This document shows positions 13,101 through 24,368 of a stretch of DNA of 64,000 nt, piece by piece. The notes beneath the pieces were generated by a model that was not told the origin of the DNA, ran no database searches, and saw only the letters and a program-made list of their open reading frames with translations. Source of the DNA: Nymphaea colorata (Eukaryota; Streptophyta; Magnoliopsida; Nymphaeales; Nymphaeaceae); NCBI RefSeq assembly GCF_008831285.2, contig NC_045140.1, forward strand, positions 21,884,370 through 21,948,369, given 5' to 3'. Made by a program: the position numbers and the translations under genes. Position 1 is the stretch's first letter, and every line of letters begins with the position of its first letter.

Positions 13101-15680
13101 AGCATCATATACACAATAAACTCCATGTGATTACATTTTAGTTTACCCACCAGGTCGACAACCTTAAAAGTTGCCTTATCATAACGTGCCTTTGCTTCCT
13201 CAGCTAAAGCCTGACAAAATGAGAAAGAGTAGAAAGTGTAGTAAGTTAACAAATGCACAATGAATCAAATATGACAATGGGAGATAAACAAATAAATAAA
13301 TAAACCATCAATATACCAACAATAAGCATATCAGCAAAAGAGCTTCTTCGATATGTCTATTTCATTAAGATAACAGCCAGCAAAACATCTGGCTTGCTTA
13401 TTTCCATCTAAGGAAAGAAGAGATGGGCAATTCTGTAGAAAAATTAGACTCAAGGATGGTGAAAAAGAAAAATACAGTAAAAGATACTTCAGATATGTAT
13501 GCTCAACATTTCAATTTATTTTTCTGTTTTCTTGTTTTCCGAGTTAATCTTCTATTATTTAACCAAGGTCGATTGTTGAGGATAATTCCACATTTCCAGG
13601 TAAAACAAGTAACTTTCTTTATGTTTTTTTCCCAGGAGAAAAAGAAAAGAAGATGGAATTTATCTATTTCCAAATCCAGTGTTCCTACAAGAAGCTGATG
13701 AGGGAAAAGAAAAAATGTTCTTGAGTGATATGTCTTATTCACAAATTTTAGGTATTTGCTCTTTTATCTTAGAAATCATGCTAATAAAGTTATAATCATA
13801 TCAAACATCAATTCTATCACTTCCCTGAGAACATTCAAATGGCATGAAGGTGCAACAGTGAACCATCTAAATGCATCATCTGCGTCCTACGAATGGCAAT
13901 TATCACAAAAAGTCTGAACAAGTCATGAGTGATTCAAACTGAAATTTGTCTACTAATGCTAGTGGTATCCCAATAAAAAACTTCTCAGCTCTTCAGGGTT
14001 AATTTTCTTTTTCTTCCCAATGCATGTTCTTGAAACCAAAAATGTTTCTTCCTATGGATCTAAACTTGCATCACTTTTACTGTACTGAAGAATAAATCCG
14101 AAGCCTGATTAGACGCCGAATCTGTCATCAGATTTTTCTGTTTAGTCTCGTTTTCTCTTTCTCCAATTTTTCTGTGACAGTGATACTAATTTTCTCTAAG
14201 TTGCACAAAGTTACAGGAAAATGGAAAAGGTTGCCTCTCTCCAGCAAAAAACCTCATATCAAATAATCTATTGGCAATTAGTTATATGTTAGATAACAAT
14301 CACAAATGCCAACACAGTGCTAAATGTTGAACGGTGACAAGGGTCCAAGGTGTGCGCTGTGCCCATGAATGTTCCTACTTCCTAGGATATCACCCGAATT
14401 CAAGAATTAAAGTGAAAGAAGCTTTAACATATAAAGGATACCTAAAAACAGCAAGCCAAGAGCATCTATATGCTGTTCATAAGCTCATGCTCAGAGCCCT
14501 GAATTGACTTATTGCAAGCTTTTATTTGTGATGCATTTCGGTCCACCGAAACATCAGTGGCATGTATTCATTATAAAGTCCTGCTTTTCCACCACCAGGT
14601 ACACCAGCAAATAAAACAGAAACATGAAGAAAAGTAAAGAAACTTTGGCAGAGAAATATTTTATCAATTGATAAGCTAAAGATGAAAATATGCTGCTGAA
14701 TCCAGTTTATGACAATTAAATAAGATTATTTCTCAGGTACGCAACACGGTCCTACTGTCAGTTCTGCAGAATCCCGATAGTAATGTAGCCGAAACGGCTA
14801 AACATAGCATCTGTCAAGCGTAATACTAAAGACCTAAAGCTAAAATGTATTTTGTCATCTCTTCCGCAATCACGAAGAAAACGACCAGATACTGAAATAA
14901 TGCGTCCATATTTAACTGATTTTTTAATTATAGAGGCAGAACCAAATCCGCACGAGAAATGCCTGGAAAAGCTACAGGCATCTCACGTTCAATTAAGAAT
15001 TTCGACACATTAGAACTGGAAAATTAAATCGTCGTTTCCAAACGCGATCGTTTGATCAAGAATTGCCTTTCTACCTAGCAAAACCCTAAGTCTATGAGAA
15101 ACCAGAAAAAGAGAAATCAAAAGTGTACAACCGTGAGTGTCTTCCTTACTGGACGTAGAGGCAACTGAACTTACAAGCTTTATACTTCAAGCGAAACTTA
15201 CCAATTTCTCCAGGCCTCATTGATCGTGAAGCGGAAAGAAACTACAAAAATCTCCAATCGCATCTCCAAGAACCATCACTAAGCACCAAAAATGAAAACC
15301 CGAAAGCAAAGCCCCAGAAATTTCACCTTCGCGAATCCCTCCGCGGTGCCGGTTTGCGTGCCGAACAGGATCGTCACCTTCTTCTTCCCAGGATCCAAGT
15401 CCACGTCCGGGTCATCGCGCACGATGAGCGGCCGCGGAGCCTCCGACGGCCTCGCGGGCTTCTGGCCGGAGAACCGCCTCCAGAAGACGAACAAACACCC
15501 GACGAACGCCGCTAAAAGCGTCGTCAGCAACACGATCAATTGCGGGTTTTCTCGGAGAGCCAGACCGCGAGTCGTCACGTCGCCGGAACCAGATTTTCCG
15601 GTCAGCAGCGCTATAAGGAAATCGAGGCCGGACATCTCGACTAGGCTTTTCTCCACGTCCGAATTCGAGCTTGCCTGCAT
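7153..15680 (-). CDS. CPR: NADPH-cytochrome P450 reductase (class II type), complete
   Basis: This ER-anchored diflavin enzyme passes electrons from NADPH through FAD and FMN to microsomal P450s. The 18 exons, in coding order, are 15327-15680, 13151-13210, 12978-13054, 12827-12884, 12646-12732, 12535-12571, 11336-11405, 10994-11182, 10800-10892, 9762-9987, 9597-9680, 9304-9455, 9127-9223, 8536-8685, 8356-8433, 7552-7674, 7349-7462 and 7153-7233. All junction phases agree and give 709 aa, the usual family length. The N-terminus has a Ser/Asp-rich leader and a membrane anchor ([20 protein letters not shown]). FMN-binding motifs are [13 protein letters not shown] (about 106-118) and [19 protein letters not shown]. 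The FAD motif is RYYSISSSP (about 487-495) with [13 protein letters not shown] motifs are [23 protein letters not shown] and [14 protein letters not shown]. The C-terminus RYLRDVW keeps the final Trp. An upstream in-frame ATG at 15698 would add MGTWRA. Exon 3 reads ILTLAT where relatives usually have FFFLAT. Confidence 0.95.
11830..12070. repeat. GC-rich, hairpin-bearing repeat patch in a P450 reductase intron
   Basis: The intron between exons at 12535 and 11405 (about 1.1 kb) holds a patch unlike its AT-rich surroundings. GAGGAGTCGGTC occurs twice. There are two short perfect inverted repeats, CGGTCAG-TG-CTGACCG near 11916 and GGGTACG-TTGAC-CGTACCC near 11957, and a stretch ending GCGCACCCGTGTCC. 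The composition resembles a transposable-element fragment, but no family can be assigned from sequence alone. Confidence 0.4.
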
Positions 15681-16010
15681 TGCTCTCCAAGTTCCCACGG
15701 AATGATTCTGGAATCAACCTCAGGAGAGAGAGAGAGAGATGAGGAGCTGAGGATCTCCCTAGTCTCTCCACTCTTCCCGGCGCCCTCTTTAGAAAGACAG
15801 AGCTCTACCCTTCGCGGGGGAGCGGAGAGAGCAGAGAGCGAGACGAAAAAAAGACTGAATCCTGTCCTCGCGACAAAAGGACCCCTTTCTTGATTCCCCA
15901 ATTACGGAAACGCCCTAGCCTTGTAGCGGCCCATAGATATCGTAGCGCGATTCACGATCCGGATCATATTGGACCAAGATCCGGACTATACTTTATATAT
16001 GGACCAAACT
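15681..16010 (-). promoter_or_regulatory. Putative 5' leader and core promoter of P450 reductase
   Basis: On the minus strand a TATATAAAG TATA-like box reads across about 15991-15999, roughly 310 bp upstream of the chosen ATG. A CT repeat follows in the presumed leader (GA repeat on the plus strand at 15722-15740). Such pyrimidine tracts are common in plant 5' leaders. The transcription start is inferred and not shown. Confidence 0.35.
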
Positions 16011-17477
16011 TTTAACGCTTATGACCCCACGCGAGCGGACCCGAAATCTCCAAACCCTTAATTGTTTTTTTTTTTTTCTTTTCCTGAAACATCAAAAGGG
16101 GCAGATCCTTTTCTAACCGATATAATTCAACACTTTAATCTTAATTTCAAAATTGTTAAAAAAACAGGGGCAAAATATTAAATCAGCAAAGGGGACAAGA
16201 GACACCAGTGAATCAAGTGTTGGATTCATGCTTTTGAGGCGGATTTGACGCCGGTTTTGATAATGTCGTTCCATTTATTTTGACATCAAAATAACGGCAA
16301 CGATAGATTGAAACCTAACTATTGCCCCCAATAACTTTTTTTTCCTTGTGCGTTTGGATTCGTTGATATTTTAAAGTTGCTTTTTGGACGATATTTTGGT
16401 GGATCCCATGAAAACTATCTGACCCGACCCACCCAAGTTCGTGCAGGGCCTGAGGACCCTCTCGTGCGGCCCTCTTGTGTGGCAGGGCGCAGTAATTCTT
16501 TTGTCTACCGGGGGGCAATTGTAGTCCTACCCGTGTATTTCTTATTTCTCCCCACAAACGGGCGCCCCTCTTATGGGGAGCCGCCGAAGCGAGGGGCGGG
16601 GGTTCTGTGTAAGTTACGAAAACACCCTCGAGGTACAGGTTTCAACCCACGTGCGTTGTCGGAGTTGGGACAATTCAGGACGGACACACCATCGATTGAA
16701 TCCAGTCAAGCGGATCGTCTCCGCCATCATTGCAGATCCGATACCTTTGAATCTGATACTAGATTCATCCGATAAAAAAGTAAGATCTGATTTTAAAAGT
16801 TGATTAACTTTTCATGTGATCGGATGCTTACATTAAACTATAGCTTAATTGAGGTTGCCAAAATCACTTCCACATCCTATTGATTTTATGTGACTGGTTA
16901 AGGAGAGAGATATCGCGAACCCCTCTCCTTTTTTGCCCATACCTCAAGGTCAGTGATTGCTTCGGGACTAAATTGGAGAGTAGAACACCTGTCAACGGTA
17001 GGATCACACATTTATTGTTTGCATTTAGAAGAATAGCAACTACGAATTGAATTTTATGGACTCGCTGTTCAACCCGCTATGCTACGCCTCTTGGAATAAT
17101 TTATTAAGGCATCTCATTCACATTAATTGATTGACATTTCTTGGAAAAAACAGGTCCACAGGATTCTCCTATCAACATAACCCCAGAAACTTGAAATTTG
17201 GGTCTATTTTAAGAAGTGTTTGAATGCGGAACGGAAGAGCTCGGCCGTCAAGATTATCTATTGAAGTTGGTCTGCGGTTTGTAAAGACATGCATCGGCCA
17301 ACGCTGAAGCCGATCAAACAGACGGGAGAAGGGACATGTAGTCTCTTTTCAAACGCGTTACCTGTTTTAGGTGTGTTCAAACACCAAGAAAAATGAAGTT
17401 AGCTGGGAATTGCGGTGAGCAGCACACTGGGTCGTACTTCGCCCACCTACCCACACATCTATGATCTATGAAATGAA

Positions 17478-17501
17478 TAATATATATATATATATATATA
17501 T
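17478..17501. repeat. (AT)n microsatellite
   Basis: Uninterrupted alternating TA of about 24 bases in intergenic DNA. Confidence 0.9.
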
Positions 17502-17899
17502 TGAAATCAACTACTCAACACATCTATGATTAAATGGTTTTTTAATATGTTGTTATGTTGAAAACTGTTGCAAATGATACATTCCGCGACGAAAAAACTC
17601 TGAAAAGCCTCCAATGTTTTCCGTTGAGCTTCATCGTCTTCATTTGTGCTTCAGTTGAGTAAATCAGTGGGTCGATGGCCATCAATTTATGATCATTTCT
17701 GTCGTCCACGGAAAAAAAGGAGTCTCACTCATATGAGTCCCTCTATGAGAATCCTGATAGCGACGCCTTACCTCTATCAATTTAAACCTTTTTTATGTCA
17801 GCATTACGATTGACGGGATGAAGTCAACTATGGTGGCATTGGAAGCAGTCATTGAATGTCTGTTTCGATAATTTTTTTAGTCTTTTTTTAAGTTTTATA

Positions 17900-18060
17900 G
17901 ATTGTTTGGTAACAATGAAGGCACAGAACTGTTCTATGCATTCACCTCAAACATTGAGATAGAATCACGAAATACTACATTATACTATCTATGAATTTAC
18001 CTTAATATTTAGAGCAGATATACGAAACAATAACATACTGTTACTGTAGCCAAACATCCC
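17900..18060. mobile_element. MITE-like element, TGTTTGG-ended family
   Basis: The left end reads ATTGTTTGGTAACA and the right end GTTACTGTAGCCAAACAT, forming an imperfect inverted pair around an AT-rich non-coding core. The core segment AATTTACCTTAATATTTAG closely matches 35735-35760, so two copies of one family lie in this window. There is no transposase. The superfamily is not assignable because no clear target-site duplication was found. Confidence 0.45.
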
Positions 18061-19181
18061 TAGAGTTCTGCTGGCTAAAGTTTGGCCAAGTATGAAGAAA
18101 TATGAAACTATATTATCAGTTATTATCATACCCAAGTATGAAAAAACTACATTCAATGTTTCGCATGATGTTGGATTCAGATATTCATGAAAAATATGAT
18201 TTTTATAGATTTCAGTAAGATATTAGATGATCTGTCTCCAGAATGCTGCTGCAAATGGTTTAAACATGAGATCATTTACATGCATTAGGAAAAAAAGATG
18301 ATATCTCTTCGATTCCTCCGGCTATCCAGCCTCTCACAACAAGCAGTATCAGGCTGCATATTGCACACGAGCATCATAATGCACCAACCTCAAAAAGGTT
18401 AGGGGGAAGAAAGGTTAGGTTGGGGAGAGGTGGATTGATATGAATGCGTGGTTGCTTTCTAAGGTAGGTCATCCAACACCCCCTACTTTCCTAACCACTT
18501 GGTTGTTTTCTTCGCTCCACAGTGCCTCTCATTGCTTAAACCCCTTCTTGTCCTTGCAACCAACTAATTTTCATTAATCACATTTCATAAAATTGATTTA
18601 AGTACGGTTATACTTCACTGTCGCGAGCACTTGGATTCACTTCGGCTCCTTTCGGGATTCTGCTTATGTGTCACCAGCAGTTGAGATATGTTAAAAATCA
18701 ATTGAATGTAACCAACCAACGAGTTATGCACACTAAATGCTTCGTACTATAGTTTCCCTTTTTTTTTTTTCATGTCTGTGTTCTTCTAAAAACTTATATA
18801 TATATATTTTTTTCCACTTTTTATGAAAGAAAGCTTTGCTTCTCTTTACTGGTGCAAGAGCCCGAAGCTTAAGTAGGTTTTTTCTTTTTATGGGTTTTGT
18901 GGGGGCATCAGTTCTCAGCTAAGCAGTAGGATGAAATACTTCTCGTGCTTACCCAGAACTCCAATTGTTTTCACTAAAGACAAAACCCTACTATTGTTAT
19001 ACCAAAATCTTTTGGGGTTCTTGTCCTAATAACTGAGGGAGGGGAGAAAATGAGAAGATTCTTGACAATAAGGTTGGAGTAGATAACAAGCTAGCAGACA
19101 GCCTTGATATAAGTTTCTTAATAATCCTTTGGAGAGGAAGATTAATGCCCTGGGATGGAAGTGTAAGAGGTATTGTTCATT

Positions 19182-19394
19182 AAGGGGGTGTTTGATGGTT
19201 TGAAATTTTAATTCAAGAACGAAAATTTTCAGAATCGTAATTTCTCCTCGAGATGAAACAGAATCAAAATTTCAGGTTTCGGTTTCCTAATTCTGGAAAC
19301 AAAATACCTTGTTTCTTTAGTAATTCCAAAGTTTTAAAAACTGAGCATTCTGGTTCTAAAATTCTATGGTTTTGGGTATATCAAACGCCCCTTA
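19182..19394. mobile_element. Tourist-like MITE (about 212 bp)
   Basis: The left end AAGGGGGTGTTTGAT and the right end ATCAAACGCCCCTT form an imperfect terminal inverted repeat. They are bordered by TTA/TAA trinucleotides, the target preferred by PIF/Harbinger (Tourist) elements. The interior is AT-rich and non-coding. The ORF reading across it is fortuitous. Confidence 0.6.
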
Positions 19395-20083
19395 AAAAAA
19401 ATCTTATATATTCATTTATTCGTTGTCAGTTTCTTCCTTGTCTCCTTTTCTACTCCACCCTAACCCTAACAGCTCCAAGCATTCGCTTTTGAATTTTACT
19501 CTTGAGAACTTGAAAGCTCCATAATAATTTAAGTAAATGGCGTACTTTCGTGCACAATTTTCTCCCACCTAATTGCATGATATGTGGTCAGACATTTTTT
19601 TCTACTTAACACTAGCAATTCCGGCATCGCTTGTATCATATTCGGCTTATCTGATTTTTATGTATTCGAATAGAAATGGAGAACCAATTTTCAAATTTAC
19701 AATTCGAATCTGATGTGAATCGATTTTTTTTTTAACGTTTGAATTTGAAGTGCTTGTTATTATGAAATTCTTAGCAACCAAAACTGTTTCAGTTTGCCAC
19801 CAATTTGATGCATGTGAGACTATACACGAATGTCGACAACATAGAATAACGGCATCAAATCCCGCTTGGAAAGGGTCGGGTCTCACTATGTCCCAACCTG
19901 CTTCGCCCCGTTTGTCCGGAGAATTTGGTCGGCGGCATTGATTTTCAGCGGCCTGTGTTCGAGAGAAAATAAAAAACCTCATCCTCATCTCCCGCGGGAA
20001 GATTCACTCCCTCCAGGGCCTCCACCCTTCAATTCCATGGTCATCTAAATGATCACAGTTTGTCATCCCGCAGCTCGATCACC
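19395..20083 (+). promoter_or_regulatory. Upstream region of the FBPase gene with two upstream ORFs
   Basis: This upstream region contains a double telomeric-type motif CCCTAACCCTAAC at 19458-19470, close to the plant telo-box. Just before the main start are a four-codon upstream ORF (ATG at 20037, stop 20046-20048) and a second upstream ATG at 20049. The second one's 16-codon frame runs past the main ATG to 20096. Whether either lies in the transcript depends on the start site, which I cannot see. Confidence 0.35.
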
Positions 20084-22969
20084 ATGCACGCCTTGACCTT
20101 CTTCTCGAATTCAAATAGTCTCAACACTTCCATCTCTCAATTCTCACCAAGAAGGAAGCACGGCGGGAGCATCGAAATTGGTCGACCCACGCTTTCCTTT
20201 TCCTGTTTCCGAGCAAAACTGAAGATGGGTCTTGATGGGGAAGAGTTGCAGACTCTTGGGGGCTACATGGCCAGTGGAGGGACCAACGTGGGAGACGATC
20301 TGGTGGTGCTGATGGACCATCTGCAATACGCGTGCAAAAGAATCGCGGCGTTGGTTGCATCCCCTGCGAATGCTTCTCTAGGGAGGAAGAAGAACAATAA
20401 AAGGAAAGAGAGTGGTGGACATGGCGACACAGGAACTAGTAATGAGCGTGACGACCCCAAGCCTCTGGACATTGTCTCGGTACTCTACTCTCTACTTTTC
20501 GATTGAATTGGTTGGGGTACATTGTCAACTTTCAATACCTTCAGCAGGGTTTTATGTTTTATGCGGAATTCAATTCAAAGAGGAATATGTATCTTATTTC
20601 GTTTGGTTTTTTATTCCCAACAAAGCAAATCTTCTGGCCTTTCCAACTGCTATGATGAACTTCCCTGTCGTGACGATGCATTGCATTATAGGGACCAGGA
20701 CGGATGCTTTGATCTTAGACCGTAGTTTCTCTAGTGAAAATGGTTGAATTTATTGACACAGTACTTCTCCATCTCCCTAGGTGCAGTATCGGTTTGCCTA
20801 AGAAGCTTCTGTTAGGAGCCAAGATATTGGATTGGCTTTTGCTTCTTCTTGCTGTTCCATACCTCTTGTTAATTGTCACTAACTGTCTGCTTCAAAAGAC
20901 CACGGGCTGACATCTGCAGAGATACAAGGAGGTACCTATTGCTGGATTTCTACGTCACGCATTTATCTTGTACTATGAAGAACTATCTTGTGGTAATTTG
21001 GCATGATCGGATTCTTGTATCATGAATCGAGAAACTGAACTAAGAACTCGCAGGGAATGTGCCAATTGAGGTAGTTCAGGTTAACTGCTTGGTATATTTT
21101 TGCCTTTGTGATGTCCGTTAGATAATTATTTACGGTGTACCTTATATTCCGACCAAGATGCTTTACCATGTTCTGTGATGACTTGAAGATGAGAATATTT
21201 AGAGTGCACCTCTTCTCCCTCCAAATCACATATCATTACAACATCATGTTCCATATCGTTGGATTGTCAGTGGCAATTGTCAGAAAGTCCTTACTGCAAT
21301 TAATTTTTTTCTCCGTGACAGAATTATCAATTCTTTGTAACTGCTTTTGTTTGAACAGAATGATATAATTTTGTCCTCCCTCCGAAGCTCCAGGAAAGTT
21401 GCAGTCATGGCATCAGAGGAAGATGATGTCCCCATTTGGTTAAGTAACGATGGTCCTTACATTGTGGTGACTGATCCTCTTGATGGCTCTCGAAATATTG
21501 ATGCTTCAATTCCAACTGGAACAATATTTGGGATTTACAACCGTCTCCAGGAATTGGACCATTTGCCCATTGAGGAGAAGGCACTGCTAAATTCACTACA
21601 AAGTGGAGCAAGGCTTGTTGCTGCAGGATATGTATTGTATTCATCCGCTACAATACTTTGCATTACCTTTGGTGCGGGAACGCATGCATTTACGTTGGAT
21701 CATTCGACTGGAGATTTTGTCCTTACACATCCATCCATTGAGATTCCACGCAGAGGTAATGATTGAATATTGTTGACAAGCTGTGCTAGGGGCTGTATAT
21801 CACCGAGAGGTCGTTGGTGTCTTTAACCATCTTGATTTTCTGGTTGTTAAATTGCAAGTACTTTCCTGTTCGCATTTACACCTTAAAAAGTGCATATGCT
21901 AACAATTTGCTCATCCTTTTCGCATGTCCAGCTTCTTCTTTTATGTTTCCACTACATTTTGCTCTTTTGGCTTTTTATTTCTTCGTGCTTCCTACTATAG
22001 AGGCTAATATCTACTTTCAGAGACACGTGTTCTGTTTGTCCTAGTTTTGATTCAGCGCAAGGATCTTCATTTTTCCTTCTTTTCATTTTTTTGTAGTCTT
22101 GCATACTATGGGGATGCGACTTTCATGCATGAATTGCTTCACAATTGTATTTCCTAGTTGTTGTATAAGATGCATCTAGCGTTGGTTCCTGGTAGAAATT
22201 TAAAGATTCTACTGCTGTTTTAACTAGCTCGGTCACATGAAACAATAATTGAGAAAGGTCACCTTGGCTTAATGGATTTTGAAAGCTAGCTTATTGCTAA
22301 GAAGACCAAGTTGGCCTCACCTACCCTTGGGCAAGGGAGAATGATTGAGTTCACCTTTTCCTAATCCATGTTCTACATATGATTGGTAACTGCCACCATG
22401 AATCAGAAACATATACAGGTGTTTTGTGCCTTGTGACCATATGTTGGTGTATTGTGAGCCTTGTGCCTCTTAACCATATAGTGGTGTGGTGTCCTAGCAT
22501 CTTTTCCAGATAAAGATCACCTGCGGCTATGATTTCCGGGATGTAATTATTACTGCTTCATTTGACAGGTCAAATCTACTCAGTAAATGATGCACGGTAT
22601 TTTGATTGGCCTGAAGGTTTAAAACTGTATATTGATAATATTAGGCAAGGTAAAGGTCAGTACCCAAAGAAGTATTCTGCTCGCTATATTTGTTCACTCG
22701 TTGCTGATCTTCATCGCACATTGATTTATGGAGGGGTGGCTATGAACCCAAGGAAGCATCTTCGTTTAGTTTACGAGGCAAACCCTCTCAGTTTTCTCGT
22801 GGAACAGGCTGGAGGAAAGGGTTCTGATGGTAAAAACAGGATTCTGTCAATTCAACCGGTGGAACTTCATCAGCGGCTTCCTCTGTTTTTAGGAAGTGCG
22901 GAGGACATAGAAGAGTTGGAGAGCTATGGTGATGTCCAGCAGTTGGTAAATCCTGGATATGAAGTCTGA
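20084..22969 (+). CDS. cpFBPaseII: Fructose-1,6-bisphosphatase, chloroplastic, redox-insensitive type II
   Basis: The enzyme hydrolyses fructose-1,6-bisphosphate to fructose-6-phosphate, probably in plastids. Its three exons, 20084-20479, 21359-21755 and 22569-22969, encode 397 aa ending NPGYEV. Phases 0 and 1 join cleanly, giving PKPLDIVS followed by NDIILSSLRSS. The first ~45 residues are Ser/Arg-rich and low in acidic residues, fitting a transit peptide. The metal and catalytic motifs are ASEEDD (about 150-155) and DPLDGSRNID (about 171-180), and sugar-phosphate-binding segments include SARYICSLVADLHRT and YGGVAMNP. The Cys-bearing loop that gives classical chloroplast FBPase its thioredoxin control is absent between LNSLQSGARLVAAGY and its flanks. 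This matches the second chloroplast isoform (Arabidopsis At5g64380 type). A Lys-rich insert (LGRKKNNKRKESGG) lies before PKPLDIVS. Confidence 0.93.
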
Positions 22970-24368
22970 TTGATGTAAGAAAAATCGAACTACAGTTCTG
23001 TTTATGATCATGCTGCTAAATGCTAGTTCGTTTAAGGATGTGAATGGTAAGGGAGATCTAGCTGTAGTCTATTCTGATTTTCATTCTTTACTTCTGTCCT
23101 CTTCGGATATCCTTTTTGTGAATGTCAAAGTAGTTGGTAAATGACTTAACAACAGTTCCGTCTCTACCACGGCTACGCCCCAACTCCCACTCCATGTTCA
23201 CCTAGTTTTGATACGAAAGGACCAGCCTCTTTTGTCGCTGTGAACAGCTAAAATCTCTTTCATGATAATTGGTCGATGATAAGAAGGCGGAAACTCCCAA
23301 AATGTAGTGCCAGGCAGAGCTTATTCAGTTCAGTTCTCAATTGCCACACTGGCATTTTCATGAATCATTCCTCCACATGAATCATTCCATGGAGGACATC
23401 TGCCCATGATTGTCCAGTGCCCTCTTGATTGAAATGATGTGCAAACTGTTGTTCTTTTCTTCTTTCCAAACTTTTTACAATGGGTTTCATCTGAAGTACC
23501 GCTCTAGTTGTGTACAGTTTAGTGGTTTCATCATCTAATCATAGGATCGGACCACACCTGTTCGAACTCCGTTAGGAAATGTTTAGCTTTAGATTAGCAG
23601 AGGACAATTGCATTCTGTAACCGTTGAATTCAGTGTTCCATTTAATTGCTAGAAAACTGAACACCCTCGTGCAGGTAGGTTGGCTGCAGTCAGTGACGTC
23701 CAGCACCGTTCTTGAACGTTTGGTTTCTCTCCTGGCGTTCCAAAAGCAAGAACCAAACACGCTTGAGGGGAAGAACTACAGGGGCAGTCGATCAGTAGAA
23801 GATTTGTTCCGCTTTAAGATCAGTTTGACGCTTTCACTAAACTGTTTTCCGGCCTTGCAGCAGCAAAGTACGTTCCGGAACATTCTTTCATTTTGGAAGC
23901 CGTGAAGGGTTCGGATTTGGTTCCAATCTACCATCTACTGAATTCAATTTCCCTATGTTACCATGTTTGGATAGGAACTGAGGATCAAACCCTGATTTTC
24001 TGAAACTGCATTTATATGTAATTGGGTGGGATGGCGGTCCGACTTATTATGAAACTGCATAGTAATTGCCGAAACAATTACTAGTCGGTATGAATCTCTT
24101 TACCAGATCCAACAAAATGCATTTGAATCTCTTCTGTCCGATCCGTTTACAGCCTCGACAGAAGGCAGCACTGCTGTTGGCTTGCTGCTTCACTCACCCA
24201 GACAGCGGAAGCGTGCATGCACACGCGCGCGCGCGCACACACACACACACACACAAAGTAAACAGGAGCAGCTTACAGAGTAAAGACTACCTGGACGTAC
24301 TCATGCAACAAGGGCGCACGCACACACACACACACACAGAGGGTGAGCGAAGGGAGGACGATTTCTGT
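22970..24368. other. Convergent 3' spacer between FBPase and the CER2-like gene
   Basis: The region is unremarkable to about 24100. Near the 3' end of the CER2-like gene there are (CG)n(CA)n tracts at 24219-24256 and a second CA tract at 24320-24339. The long plus-strand ORF from 24066 is an antisense shadow of the GC-rich CER2-like exon plus the CA repeats. Confidence 0.6.
24219..24339. repeat. CG/CA dinucleotide microsatellites
   Basis: An ACGCGCGC run passes into (CA)n at 24219-24256, and a second (CA)n lies at 24320-24339. Both are in the 3' flank of the CER2-like gene. Confidence 0.85.

Larger units (their letters stand above)
16011..19181. other. Intergenic region, no supported gene
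   Basis: Several short ORFs between 16315 and 16803 lie in a moderately GC-rich patch, but they show no recognisable motif or splice pattern. The rest is AT-rich, with homopolymers, an AT microsatellite (17478-17501) and a MITE-like element (about 17900-18060). I see no RNA gene. Confidence 0.5.

Noticed and set aside
16315-16803. Overlapping ORFs on both strands
   Set aside because: No recognised domain, no conserved splice sites, and low-quality composition. Treated as intergenic.
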